In this document: piece by piece, positions 56,164 to 64,000 of the stretch | Layout of the letters: each line of letters starts with the position of its first letter | Position numbering within the stretch: position 1 is the stretch's first letter | Assembly: GCA_964441285.1 (NCBI GenBank) | Contig: CAYTUK010000002.1 | Coordinates: 1-64,000 of the forward strand | Source: S010-25 sp964441285 | Lineage (GTDB): Bacteria > Pseudomonadota > Gammaproteobacteria > SZUA-229 | Length of the DNA stretch: 64,000 nt | Direction: 5' to 3' | The notes under the pieces: generated by a model | The model's input: the letters and a program-made list of their open reading frames with translations, nothing else | Told to the model about the DNA's origin: nothing | The model's database searches: none | Translations under genes and position numbers: made by a program

Positions 56164-56769
56164 TTAATTGGCTTTCTGTGCAGCAATTGCCGCAGCTAAC
56201 TCATCCTGACCTTTTTTCGCTTTAAACTGTTGCCATAAAGCTCGGTCATTCCCCATACTGGTTCGTACCGCCTTTTCTGTTGCATTAACGGCCGCCATCG
56301 GGTCCATACCGAGTAATATATAGAGAGTACCGTTCGGACTGGTAAGCGTCTTAACTATTTTAGTGCCAACTAACGATTCATCCGTAATCTGTTTGGTCAC
56401 AGATGTATTAACTTTATCAACGGTTTCCGCACTTGCTGCGCCCGTTGTTTCTGCATATTGTTTAACCAGATTCTGCACATGCACTTTCATTGCCTGTGCA
56501 AGCTGCACACGGGCATCCGTTGCAGCCATATTTTTCATAAAACTATATCCAGCAGCAGATTTTTCAGCCACCCCAACGGCAGAGACAGCAATACCTTTTA
56601 CCGGCTCATCACACACCCAGCCAGGTGCCGCAGCAGAAGGAGCATCAGGAAACACACAGTCTGGCGCGATGGCTGTTTTAATCGTCTTTTCACCACCGCT
56701 ACAGGCAGCTAGCATGGATACCACCAGTAACAGTACCGCTTTTATTGCAGCATTATCTTTTTTCATCAT
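56164..56769 (-). CDS. LPP20-like lipoprotein
   Basis: 201 aa. A lipoprotein signal (VLLLVVSMLAAC) puts the lipidated Cys near residue 23. The core has KGIAVSAVGVAEKSAAGYSFMKNMAATDARVQLAQAMKVHVQNLVKQY and a later VGTKIVKTLTSPNGTLYILLGMD, the pattern of LPP20/YncE-like lipoproteins of unknown function. The start at 56769 has AGGAG 6 bases upstream. The Met two codons earlier would sit directly on the ribosome-binding site. Confidence 0.8.
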   Translation of the reverse strand: MMKKDNAAIKAVLLLVVSMLAACSGGEKTIKTAIAPDCVFPDAPSAAAPGWVCDEPVKGIAVSAVGVAEKSAAGYSFMKNMAATDARVQLAQAMKVHVQNLVKQYAETTGAASAETVDKVNTSVTKQITDESLVGTKIVKTLTSPNGTLYILLGMDPMAAVNATEKAVRTSMGNDRALWQQFKAKKGQDELAAAIAAQKAN

Positions 56770-56909
56770 CGCCATCTCCTAATATAACCATTGCCTTGCT
56801 ACAGTCTAAATTTAAGACGCTGTTGTAGACCATCTATTTAAATTGTCTTTTATAAGACGTTTTCATGAATTTAGCCACAGTTATACGACAAAATCCATCT
56901 TATTAATAT

Positions 56910-57545
56910 CTATTTATGCGCTGCCGGTGCCGCGCTTTCTTTTTTGATTAGATAATTTAAGATTTTAATCAGCTTTTCGTAAGTGCCTGCCAGTCGCCCA
57001 CTTAACATGTATTTACCGTTAACGACTACCGTCGGAACCCCGTTAATTTTATATGCGGCAAGCTCTTCTACCGCTTTACGTACCAGACCATCAACCGCGA
57101 ACGAATTATACTCCTGAATAAACTTAGCTCGATTAACCCCCTGCTTTGCAACAAAATCGGCGATACCTGTTACCGTGTCCAGAGGGTTTCTGTGCTTGTG
57201 AATTTCGTCAAATATCTTGTCATGTACGCTTTCAATCACCCCCATTTGCTGTAGAGCATAATAGGCGCGCGCCTGTACTTTCCAGCCTGGACGAAAAACC
57301 GCCGGGATACGAACAAAGGCGACATTTTTGGATTTTGTTTTATTCCATTGACTAATGTAGGGTTCAAAGTGGAAACAATGCGGACAGCCGTACCAAAAAA
57401 ACTCAATCACTTCAATTTTCTTACCGCTATGCGTCGGTTGTGGTGACTCAATTTTGGTGTAATCGACTCCCGCTTTATACTGTTTGGCACTTGCAATAGC
57501 CATTGATGAAAATACAAGTAAAACTAAAATCAGTAATTTTTTCAT
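56910..57545 (-). CDS. dsbA: Thiol:disulfide interchange protein DsbA
   Basis: Periplasmic oxidase that forms disulfide bonds, 211 aa. A signal peptide (LLILVLLVFSSMAIASA) precedes a thioredoxin fold with the active site C54-P-H-C57 in WYGCPHCFHFEP and the cis-Pro loop NGVPTVVVNGKY near 165. AGGAG lies 6 bases before the ATG. It is the last gene of the run that begins with the ccm operon, 76 bp after ccmI. Confidence 0.95.
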   Translation of the reverse strand: MKKLLILVLLVFSSMAIASAKQYKAGVDYTKIESPQPTHSGKKIEVIEFFWYGCPHCFHFEPYISQWNKTKSKNVAFVRIPAVFRPGWKVQARAYYALQQMGVIESVHDKIFDEIHKHRNPLDTVTGIADFVAKQGVNRAKFIQEYNSFAVDGLVRKAVEELAAYKINGVPTVVVNGKYMLSGRLAGTYEKLIKILNYLIKKESAAPAAHK

Positions 57546-57621
57546 AGCTAACTCCTTATATTATTTTTTATTAATAATTTGCTTTGAGCATTTAAAAAAT
57601 TTTAAAATTTAATTTAACGCG

Positions 57622-58944
57622 CTATTTAACAACTTTATTGATGGTTATATTAATTATTTTATCTGTATGAACATCATTAACCTCTGCAGTGCCTATATAG
57701 TCACCTGCACGGGCAATGGCAGAACCTGATCGGGTCACCCGGGCAGAGACAACAACCTGGCCAAAAGCACTGATATCCATCCCCTGCATCATTGCCATAC
57801 TATCATCCAGCACAACGGTTGCAGGAAACTGTGACAGCTTCATCCGTTTCACTGCTAGCGGCATACGCGGCCCCTGTCTGGCTTTTGCATAAACGAAAAC
57901 ATCAGCAGAACCTTTAAACTGCTGTTTTACCTTATCACTAATCCGCACCCGTATATGCAACACCGCTGCCTGGATAGATTTTGATTTTGACTGTGCCACG
58001 CTATTTGCCGCTGCCGTCTTAGCAGGCACAACATAGTTGTTTATCTTTTTGATTGCTGCCATAGCATCCAGTGCTGGCATACTTATTCCCTGAGCCATTA
58101 ATTTTTTACGTGCCTCGGTCACATAACTGGTTATAGTCAGCCTGACATTTTTATTACTAATCGCATTTGTTTTAGCCAGGCGGGTTAAATAGGCAATGCT
58201 TTTACGGTAGCTTCCTGCCTGAAACTCAGCCACGCCAGCAAACCATATCGCACTCACATTATTAGGCTTTAGCCTGATTGCATGTAAAATTAATTTTCTG
58301 GCTTCGGGAACAAACTGACGATTATTTAACAACGCCAGCACTTCGGCTCGTTCCAGCATGAGCACCGCATTATCGGGTGACATTTTTAACGCTTCAGCAA
58401 ATGACTGGGATGACTTACTGTATTCCTTCATGAATTTATACGCACGTCCCAGCATAGTCCAGTCCTGCACGTTACCTCCAGTTTTTTCAATCCGCTGCCT
58501 TAATTTCTCTGCCATCTGCGGAATTGACATCTGCGGCTGCGCTACCATCTTAGCAGGAGGCTGATTCGTGGTAACTGCGGGCATGCCCAGATCAAGATAA
58601 ACCAGGTAAACAGTCAGTGGAATAAACACGGCAATAATTAATGCCACTATCGGTTTGCGTTTTATTTGCCGCATAGGATATGATGCGTCTTCACTATTAT
58701 TTTCAGGTATGTCCCTCAGCAATTCTCGATCCAGTTCATCGTGCGCCTGGTTATAATATTGTTGATCGATGCGTCCATCACTTAAATCCTGCTCAAGCTC
58801 ATTAAGTTTGTCATCATTAATACTAAGATTGCTGTCTTTGTAACCAAGACTCGATGCATTTCGAACGCGTAACAATGGATATACCAGCATAGCGATTGCA
58901 AACAATATCATTAACAATAGCCAACCCAAAAAAACAATATTCAT
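57622..58944 (-). CDS. ccmI: Cytochrome c maturation protein CcmI
   Basis: Apocytochrome c chaperone that feeds substrate to the CcmFH haem lyase, 440 aa. The N-terminal membrane part has two hydrophobic segments (about 3-24 and 94-116) separated by a cytoplasmic loop with NELEQDLSDGRIDQQYYNQAHDELDRELL. The periplasmic region contains TPR repeats (about 155-290, DWTMLGRAYKFMKEYSKSSQSFAEALKMSPDN) and a C-terminal beta-rich CcmI domain (about 325-440) with the VFVYAKARQGPRMPLAVKR motif. It follows ccmH by 6 bp. Confidence 0.93.
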   Translation of the reverse strand: MNIVFLGWLLLMILFAIAMLVYPLLRVRNASSLGYKDSNLSINDDKLNELEQDLSDGRIDQQYYNQAHDELDRELLRDIPENNSEDASYPMRQIKRKPIVALIIAVFIPLTVYLVYLDLGMPAVTTNQPPAKMVAQPQMSIPQMAEKLRQRIEKTGGNVQDWTMLGRAYKFMKEYSKSSQSFAEALKMSPDNAVLMLERAEVLALLNNRQFVPEARKLILHAIRLKPNNVSAIWFAGVAEFQAGSYRKSIAYLTRLAKTNAISNKNVRLTITSYVTEARKKLMAQGISMPALDAMAAIKKINNYVVPAKTAAANSVAQSKSKSIQAAVLHIRVRISDKVKQQFKGSADVFVYAKARQGPRMPLAVKRMKLSQFPATVVLDDSMAMMQGMDISAFGQVVVSARVTRSGSAIARAGDYIGTAEVNDVHTDKIINITINKVVK

Positions 58945-58950
58945 TAATTT

Positions 58951-59436
58951 TTACTCTCTCTTATCCGTATTGGCGGCTGTTTTATTATGCAACCTGTTTA
59001 TACGCTCGATTTCTTCACCACTCAATATATCTTCTTCTTTACGCTTTGACTGATTACGAACAATGCTTATCACATAAATCAGTGCAAAACCAAATAACAC
59101 GACAGGGCCAATCCATAATAACCAGGTTAAAGGTTTAAATGGTGGGCGAAATAACACATAATCACCATATCGGTCGACCATAAAGGCAAGAACTTCTTTT
59201 TCTGTCTTCCCCCGCCTCAACATTTTATAAACCTGCAATCTTAAGTCTTTCGCCAGACCCGCATTAGAATTTGCAATATTTTCATCCTGACAGACCAGAC
59301 AACGCAATTCTTCACTTAATTTATGAAACAACTGTTCATTTTTTTTAGAATCAAAATGAAAAGTTTCTATCGGCACTGCATTCGCATAACCAGTACCGAT
59401 AAATAAGAAAAACAGTAAGAGAAAAATGGAGCGCAT
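58951..59436 (-). CDS. ccmH: Cytochrome c maturation protein CcmH
   Basis: Thioredoxin-like partner of CcmF in haem attachment, 161 aa. Signal peptide (FLLLFFLFIGTGYANA), redox pair C46-x-x-C49 in LRCLVCQDENIANSNAGLAKDLR, and a C-terminal membrane segment (LLWIGPVVLFGFALIYVISIV, about 106-128). Separate from CcmI here, unlike the fused E. coli gene. A palindromic repeat lies in the 276-bp gap to ccmG. Confidence 0.95.
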   Translation of the reverse strand: MRSIFLLLFFLFIGTGYANAVPIETFHFDSKKNEQLFHKLSEELRCLVCQDENIANSNAGLAKDLRLQVYKMLRRGKTEKEVLAFMVDRYGDYVLFRPPFKPLTWLLWIGPVVLFGFALIYVISIVRNQSKRKEEDILSGEEIERINRLHNKTAANTDKRE

Positions 59437-59712
59437 GTATTATTTCCTGTTGATGGTTAGCGCTGGATGTATCCAGACACTGATCAAACTTACTACTGAG
59501 TTGTATAAAAAGAATGCTCTGCGTTCAAGACACGCAGTAGATACATTCAGGCAGGCCCGACATTCGCAGCCCTGCGGCTGAAGGTTTTGAAGCAGAAGCA
59601 TCCGTTTTATTTGCACTATTAATAAGCCACCATAGCAAAGCAATGCCGAGTTTAAACAGACCGGCTGCAAACAGCTTTTCACTGGTAAATTCATCATCTA
59701 ATCGACAGCGGC
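59437..59712 (-). other. ccmG-ccmH gap containing a palindromic repeat
   Basis: 276 bp in the middle of an otherwise tight operon. An 85-codon minus-strand frame (59440-59697) runs through the repeat, has no recognisable domain and is judged non-coding. Confidence 0.6.
59512..59608. repeat. Palindromic repeat (copy D)
   Basis: Left arm GAATGCTCTGCGTTCAAGAC (59512-59531) and the reverse complement of the right arm, ACGGATGCTTCTGCTTCAAAAC, agree with one gap. The middle (CACGCAGTAGATACATTC, CAGCCCTGCGGCTGAAGG) parallels copy A (CACGCGGTGAATACGTCC, CATCCCTGTGGCTGACGG). Confidence 0.72.
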
Positions 59713-60249
59713 CTAATTAAGTTCTTTGATTTTTTCAAGTAGCTTATGTAATGCCTTTGGCTCCGATAACGAACCAATCACCTTGTAACGGATGATGCCT
59801 TTTCGATCGATTAAAAAGGTTTCTGGCGCACCATAAACACCCCAGTCTATCGCAACACGCCCTTTAATATCTGACACAATTTCCTTATAGGGGTTACCCA
59901 ACTGTCGCAACCAGGCTTTTGCATCTTTGGGTTTATCTTTATAGTTATAGCCAATCACCCTGTAACCCTGGCGGCTTAATTGCTTAACGGTTTCATTTTC
60001 TTCGCGGCAGACAAAACACCAGCTTGCCCAAACATTTAATAATGTCACCTTACCGATAAAATCCTTAGTGCTGAATGTACCTGGCTTATTCAACAGCGGC
60101 AATGTAAAGACTGGCGCAGGTTTACCAATTAGCGGTGAAGGCACCAACCGTGGATTTTTCCTAAGTCCTATCGCTAATACAACAACCAGTGAAATAAAAA
60201 TAATTAACGGTACGAAGCGTTTTAGTTTTGAAGGTTTTGTGTCATGCAT
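59713..60249 (-). CDS. ccmG: Cytochrome c maturation thioredoxin CcmG/DsbE
   Basis: Membrane-anchored periplasmic reductase that keeps the apocytochrome CXXC cysteines reduced, 178 aa. An N-terminal anchor (LIIFISLVVVLAIGL, about 15-29) precedes a thioredoxin domain with the active site C78-F-V-C81 in NVWASWCFVCREE and the DsbE-type GVYGAPETFLIDRKGIIRYK segment. It follows ccmF by 47 bp. Confidence 0.95.
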   Translation of the reverse strand: MHDTKPSKLKRFVPLIIFISLVVVLAIGLRKNPRLVPSPLIGKPAPVFTLPLLNKPGTFSTKDFIGKVTLLNVWASWCFVCREENETVKQLSRQGYRVIGYNYKDKPKDAKAWLRQLGNPYKEIVSDIKGRVAIDWGVYGAPETFLIDRKGIIRYKVIGSLSEPKALHKLLEKIKELN

Positions 60250-60296
60250 TATTTAACTTTACTGTGTTGTAGATTATATTTAACTGACACCTATAT

Positions 60297-62255
60297 TTAA
60301 CTAGCATCTGATGCCTGTAGGCCATGTTTTATGCCCATTTTCTGCTTTACTTTCTGCCGGTAACGGCGGTCGCTCACTGCCAGCACGCCACCCGCCGCCA
60401 TAAAGATACAGCCAAACCATATCCACCATATCATCGGCTTGTAATAGACTCGCATACTCCAGGCACCACCACCTAATGATGCACCCAGCGCAGAATATAG
60501 ATCACGGAACATCCCCTGATCGATGGAAGCTTCCGTCATTGGGCTATCCTGGCCGCTGTAAACACGTTTTTGCGGAAACAACACTGCAATTTTTTTATGG
60601 TTCTTTCTGACCACAATAGTGGCTTCGTCAGCAATGTAGTTCGGCCCCTTGACTTTATGTGTGCCCTGAAAGGTGAAATCGTAGCCCGAAATGTTATAGC
60701 TTGTCCCTGGAACCATACGTAAATCTTTTTCATCGCTGTAACTCGTTGTGATCACAACACCGACGACAAACATACAAAGACCAAGATGTGCCAGCACCAT
60801 ACCCAGGTAAGCCAGAGGTAGCCTGGATTTACTGCGGATACGTACAAACAGCTCGCGTAACGTTACCAGCGCTATCCATATAGCGGCTGCCAGGCCAAGC
60901 CCGGCTTTTATGTTCAGGCTGTCTTTATAAATAAAGGGCACCAAGAAACCAACTATCAATGCAATAATCAGCAACGTGATCGTACTTTTAGAAATTCGCG
61001 ACCAGGTATCCCCTTTCCAACGCACAATTGGACCAATACCCAACGCCAGTAGCAAGGGGATGGCTATCAGTGAAAACATTATATCAAAATAAGGTCGCCC
61101 GACTGAAATCTTGCCGATACCCAATACCTCCACTACCAGCGGATACATGGTGCCAATAAATACTGCCGCTGCTGCCGTGACAAAGATAATATTATTAAGC
61201 AGTAATGCGGTTTCACGTGAGAACCACTTAAACCGGCCAGTGCTCACAACCGTAGCAGAACGCCATGCATACAGTGCCAGCGAGCTGCCAATCACGATAC
61301 ATAGGAAAATAAGAATGTAGATGCCTCGTCGTGGATCGGTGGCAAACGCATGCACTGATACCAGCACCCCAGAGCGCACAATAAAGGTGCCAAGCAAACT
61401 TAGAGAGAAGGCCAAAATCGCCAGTAATACCGTCCAGCTTTTAAACACACCACGCTTTTCTGTACTGGCCAGGGAATGAATTAATGCTGTCCCCACCAGC
61501 CACGGCATAAAAGAGGCATTTTCAACCGGATCCCAGAACCACCAGCCTCCCCAACCAAGCTCTTTATAGGCCCACCAGCTCCCCAGCGCGATACCGAAGG
61601 TAAGAAAGCTCCAGGCAATCGTGGTCCAGGGGCGCGACCACCGCGCCCAGGTTGCATCCAGCTTACCACCTAGAAGCGCCGCAACCGCAAAAGCAAAGGC
61701 AACTGAAAAGCCAACATAGCCCATGTACAACATGGGTGGATGTATCGCCAGACCAGGATCCTGCAAGATGGGGTTAAGTTCACTGCCATTGAGCGGAACT
61801 GGAAAAAGTCGCACAAAGGGGTTGGAGGTAAATAACATAAAAACAATGAAACCCACACTAATTATTCCCATCACCGCCAGTACTCGAGATATTAATACGT
61901 CTGGCAGACGCCGGCTAAAAGCTGCCACAGCGACCGTCCAGATGGAAAGAATCAGTGTCCATAGCAACAACGAACCTTCATGCGCCCCCCAGACACCGGC
62001 AATTCGATAAAGCAAAGGCTGCACCAGGTTTGAGTGTTCAGCAACATATAAAACTGAAAAATCATGCTCAATAAAAGCGCGGGTAAGAATGACATAGGCC
62101 AGACCAATAAACAAAAACTGGGTTAAGGCTGCAGGACGCGCCAGTGACATCATCGCGGCATTATTTTTAGCTGCACCAATGATCGGTACAATGCTTTGCA
62201 CAATGGCAACTGCTAAAGCAATAATTAAAGCGAAATGGCCAAGTTCTGGAATCAT
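60297..62255 (-). CDS. ccmF: Cytochrome c haem lyase subunit CcmF
   Basis: Large integral membrane protein (652 aa) that attaches haem to apocytochrome c. About 15 hydrophobic segments. The WWD haem-binding domain is WGGWWFWDPVENASFMPWL near residues 235-253. MYVAEHSNLVQPLLYRIAGVWGAHEGSLLLW-like and IHPPMLYMGYVGFSVAFAFA segments hold conserved His ligands. The C-terminal periplasmic part has DEATIVVRKNHKKIAVLFPQKRVY and TEASIDQGMFRDLYSALG. It is 78 bp after ccmE. Confidence 0.97.
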   Translation of the reverse strand: MIPELGHFALIIALAVAIVQSIVPIIGAAKNNAAMMSLARPAALTQFLFIGLAYVILTRAFIEHDFSVLYVAEHSNLVQPLLYRIAGVWGAHEGSLLLWTLILSIWTVAVAAFSRRLPDVLISRVLAVMGIISVGFIVFMLFTSNPFVRLFPVPLNGSELNPILQDPGLAIHPPMLYMGYVGFSVAFAFAVAALLGGKLDATWARWSRPWTTIAWSFLTFGIALGSWWAYKELGWGGWWFWDPVENASFMPWLVGTALIHSLASTEKRGVFKSWTVLLAILAFSLSLLGTFIVRSGVLVSVHAFATDPRRGIYILIFLCIVIGSSLALYAWRSATVVSTGRFKWFSRETALLLNNIIFVTAAAAVFIGTMYPLVVEVLGIGKISVGRPYFDIMFSLIAIPLLLALGIGPIVRWKGDTWSRISKSTITLLIIALIVGFLVPFIYKDSLNIKAGLGLAAAIWIALVTLRELFVRIRSKSRLPLAYLGMVLAHLGLCMFVVGVVITTSYSDEKDLRMVPGTSYNISGYDFTFQGTHKVKGPNYIADEATIVVRKNHKKIAVLFPQKRVYSGQDSPMTEASIDQGMFRDLYSALGASLGGGAWSMRVYYKPMIWWIWFGCIFMAAGGVLAVSDRRYRQKVKQKMGIKHGLQASDAS

Positions 62256-62333
62256 AGGATTACTCTCTTCTAACGGATGTTGCCAAGCATAACGGCTACG
62301 AACAATGCGTTACTACTAAGATCTTTAAGGGTA

Positions 62334-62786
62334 TTACAGTTTAGCGGCCTTCTTTTCCGCCGCTTCTTTACTGGCCTTCAGGGCGGCAGCAACATCCGGT
62401 GGCATATACTTTTCATCGTGTTTTGCCAGCACCTGCTGGGCAATAAATACGCCATTAGGCTGAATTTTACCCGTCGCAACAATGCCCTGGCCTTCTCTAA
62501 ACAAATCCGGCAGGATGCCCGTATATTTAACCGCGACGGTTTCCGTATTGTCAGTTAAGTCAAACCGCACACCCAAATCTTTCGCGTCATGTTTAACGCT
62601 GCCCATTACCACCAGCCCACCAATCCGAAATGAGCGATTAGCCGGTGCTTCGCCAGCTTTAATCTGAGTTGGACTATAAAAATACAGTAAATTTTGATTA
62701 AACGCGCTCAGCCCCAACGCGGTGGCAACTGCCACTCCAAACAGCACCAGCACTACCAGTAACTTTCTTTGACTTCGTTTATTCAT
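62334..62786 (-). CDS. ccmE: Haem chaperone CcmE
   Basis: Periplasmic haem carrier with one N-terminal anchor (LLVVLVLFGVAVATALGLSAF), 150 aa. The OB-fold has GGLVVMGSVKHDAKDLGVRFDLTD and VKYTGILPDLFREGQGIVATG. The haem-binding His is H123 in VLAKHDEKYMPPDV. The tail is Lys/Ala-rich, as in other CcmEs. It follows ccmD by 24 bp. Confidence 0.97.
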   Translation of the reverse strand: MNKRSQRKLLVVLVLFGVAVATALGLSAFNQNLLYFYSPTQIKAGEAPANRSFRIGGLVVMGSVKHDAKDLGVRFDLTDNTETVAVKYTGILPDLFREGQGIVATGKIQPNGVFIAQQVLAKHDEKYMPPDVAAALKASKEAAEKKAAKL

Positions 62787-62810
62787 ACAACGCTTACCTG
62801 AATTTTGATT

Positions 62811-62984
62811 TTATGACGATTTCATCGCCTCACGCTTAATTGCGCGCTTAACTTTGGCTATCACCTGTTTACGTTGCCATAATGGCAAAATAATATTAGC
62901 CAGCACCACAATCAGTGCCAACCCGTAAGATGGCCACACATAAACGGCATAACCACCCATAGCAAAAAATTTTGGCCAGTCCAT
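62811..62984 (-). CDS. ccmD: Haem exporter subunit CcmD
   Basis: Small membrane protein of 57 aa between ccmC and ccmE. It begins MDWPKFFAMGGYAVYVWPSY, has one membrane segment (GLALIVVLANIILPLW, about 21-36) and a basic tail (RKQVIAKVKRAIKREA). This is the classic CcmD layout. CcmD releases holo-CcmE from the CcmABC complex. Confidence 0.93.
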   Translation of the reverse strand: MDWPKFFAMGGYAVYVWPSYGLALIVVLANIILPLWQRKQVIAKVKRAIKREAMKSS

Positions 62985-63003
62985 ATTTATTCTCTATAAC
63001 CTC

Positions 63004-63741
63004 TCATAGCCGGTCGATTAGTTCGCGCACCCAGCGTCGGTTGCGATCACGATACAGGGCCTCATTGCGGGTGCGTACCAGCACCACTGCGAAGTAAAAC
63101 AATTGAAACGCCACGGCCATCAATAACAGCGGTATCAGCATACTGGTAGCCATTGATGGGCTGGAAAATTTACTTACCGTTGCACCCTGATGCAGGGTAT
63201 TCCACCAGACCACTGAGTAATGAATAATGGGTACATTGACCACGCCAACAATGGCAAGCAGGCCACTGGCTTTATCGGCTGTACGCTGATCTTCTATTGC
63301 CGACTGTAACGCCATATAACCAAAATACAGAAATAGCAGAATCAGTTCGGAGGTTAGCCGTGCATCCCATACCCAGTAGGTGCCCCACATTGGTTTGCCC
63401 CACAGCGAACCCGTTACCAGTGCCAGGAAGGTGAACGATGCGCCTATTGGCGCGCTGGCGGCAGCCACCATATCAGCCAGGCGAATTTGCCAGATTAAGC
63501 CAATACCCGCTGCAACCGCCATTGCCACATAAATAAACAGCGACATCCAGGCCGCTGGTACATGGACAAACATTATTCGATAACTATCACCCTGCTGATA
63601 ATCAGGCGGTGCCACAAACAAGCCCTGGTAAAGTCCGAAGGCAGCAAATAAAAATGCCGCAACAGCAAACCAGGGGATAAGTTTACCCGCCATTTCAAAA
63701 AAATATTTTGGTGATGAAAAACGCTGTATCCAGTGCCACAT
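63004..63741 (-). CDS. ccmC: Haem transporter CcmC
   Basis: Membrane protein (245 aa) that loads haem onto CcmE. Six hydrophobic segments and the WWD-type periplasmic motif WGTYWVWDARLTSELILLFLY near residues 119-139, with flanking His residues in MFVHVPAAWMS and IIHYSVVWWNTLHQG. It lies 59 bp after ccmB. Confidence 0.97.
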   Translation of the reverse strand: MWHWIQRFSSPKYFFEMAGKLIPWFAVAAFLFAAFGLYQGLFVAPPDYQQGDSYRIMFVHVPAAWMSLFIYVAMAVAAGIGLIWQIRLADMVAAASAPIGASFTFLALVTGSLWGKPMWGTYWVWDARLTSELILLFLYFGYMALQSAIEDQRTADKASGLLAIVGVVNVPIIHYSVVWWNTLHQGATVSKFSSPSMATSMLIPLLLMAVAFQLFYFAVVLVRTRNEALYRDRNRRWVRELIDRL

Positions 63742-63800
63742 AATCTAACCTTATCTATATTCTACGCTGTGCAAACTCATTTAGCCCTATACGGCTCTAA

Positions 63801-64000
63801 CTACCGTGATGCCGTTATACGCAACGCAACTGCTGTCGCCAGTGGTGCCAGCGATAATGCCAGCACCAGTACAGAGCCAAGAAACAACAACTGCCCGTTA
63901 ACGCTTAATCCATCCATCGCTACATCCACTGCATTGGCACCGAAGATCAGTATTGGAATATACAAAGGTAGAACAATAAGAGACAGTAATACCCCGCCTC
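63801..64000 (-). CDS. ccmB: Haem exporter permease CcmB, C-terminal part (cut by window end)
   Basis: The last 66 codons are present. They encode two hydrophobic segments (GVLLSLIVLPLYIPILIFGA and LLFLGSVLVLALSLAPLATAVAL) around a short loop with NAVDVAMDGLSVNG, ending ALRITASR. The LPLYIPILIFG stretch is typical of CcmB. The rest, and presumably ccmA, lie beyond the right edge. Confidence 0.9.
   Translation of the reverse strand, partial: GGVLLSLIVLPLYIPILIFGANAVDVAMDGLSVNGQLLFLGSVLVLALSLAPLATAVALRITASR

Noticed and set aside
59440..59697. 85-codon minus-strand frame between ccmG and ccmH
   Set aside because: It is built largely from the palindromic repeat, has no ribosome-binding site worth noting and no family resemblance.

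Overview
The window reads as a chromosomal segment of a flagellated, denitrifying gammaproteobacterium. Evidence is the RpoN/FliA-type flagellar gene order, a FleQ-like regulator, a nosRZDFYL operon, a system I ccm operon and an AceE-type pyruvate dehydrogenase. The sequence alone does not fix genus or species.

Left edge (1-1901). Bases 1-94 match most of an integron attC recombination site, cut by the window boundary. It is followed by about 400 bp with no clear gene and then a long integron integrase (intI). The window therefore starts at the proximal end of a chromosomal integron whose cassettes lie further left.

Flagellar late genes and sugar genes (1937-20697, mostly minus strand). The order is fliT-like, fliS, flaG, fliD, fliC, a divergent DUF115/Maf glycosyltransferase, and a legionaminic-acid-type nonulosonate set (legF, ptmE-like, methyltransferase, FemAB-like acyltransferase, legI, legG, legC, legB). 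flgL, flgK and flgJ follow. The sugar genes sit between the hook-filament junction genes and the flagellin, which points to flagellin glycosylation.

Hook-basal body operon (20708-28314, minus). flgI, H, G, F, E, D, C and B lie behind a near-perfect sigma-54 promoter, with cheV upstream. On the plus strand flgA (sigma-54-like promoter), flgM and flgN (sigma-28 promoter) follow. Sigma-28-like promoters also precede fliC, fliD and cheV.

Regulatory block (30437-35749). A DUF3135 gene, a REC-HPt protein, a large hybrid histidine kinase and a FleQ-like sigma-54 activator that lacks the usual N-terminal domain.

Housekeeping (35836-44055). tRNA-Gly(CCC), argG, and the pyruvate dehydrogenase genes aceE, aceF and lpd, then a small unknown gene.

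Denitrification (44104-52201, minus). nosR-Z-D-F-Y-L with an FNR/DNR-type box before nosR.

Right part (52304-64000, minus). phnA-like, an ABC-F ATPase, an outer-membrane beta-barrel protein, an LPP20-type lipoprotein, dsbA, then ccmI, H, G, F, E, D, C and the 3' end of ccmB. The c-type cytochrome maturation genes fit a respiratory lifestyle.

A family of small palindromic repeats is scattered through the window. One copy covers the only plausible nosD start region and another splits ccmG from ccmH.
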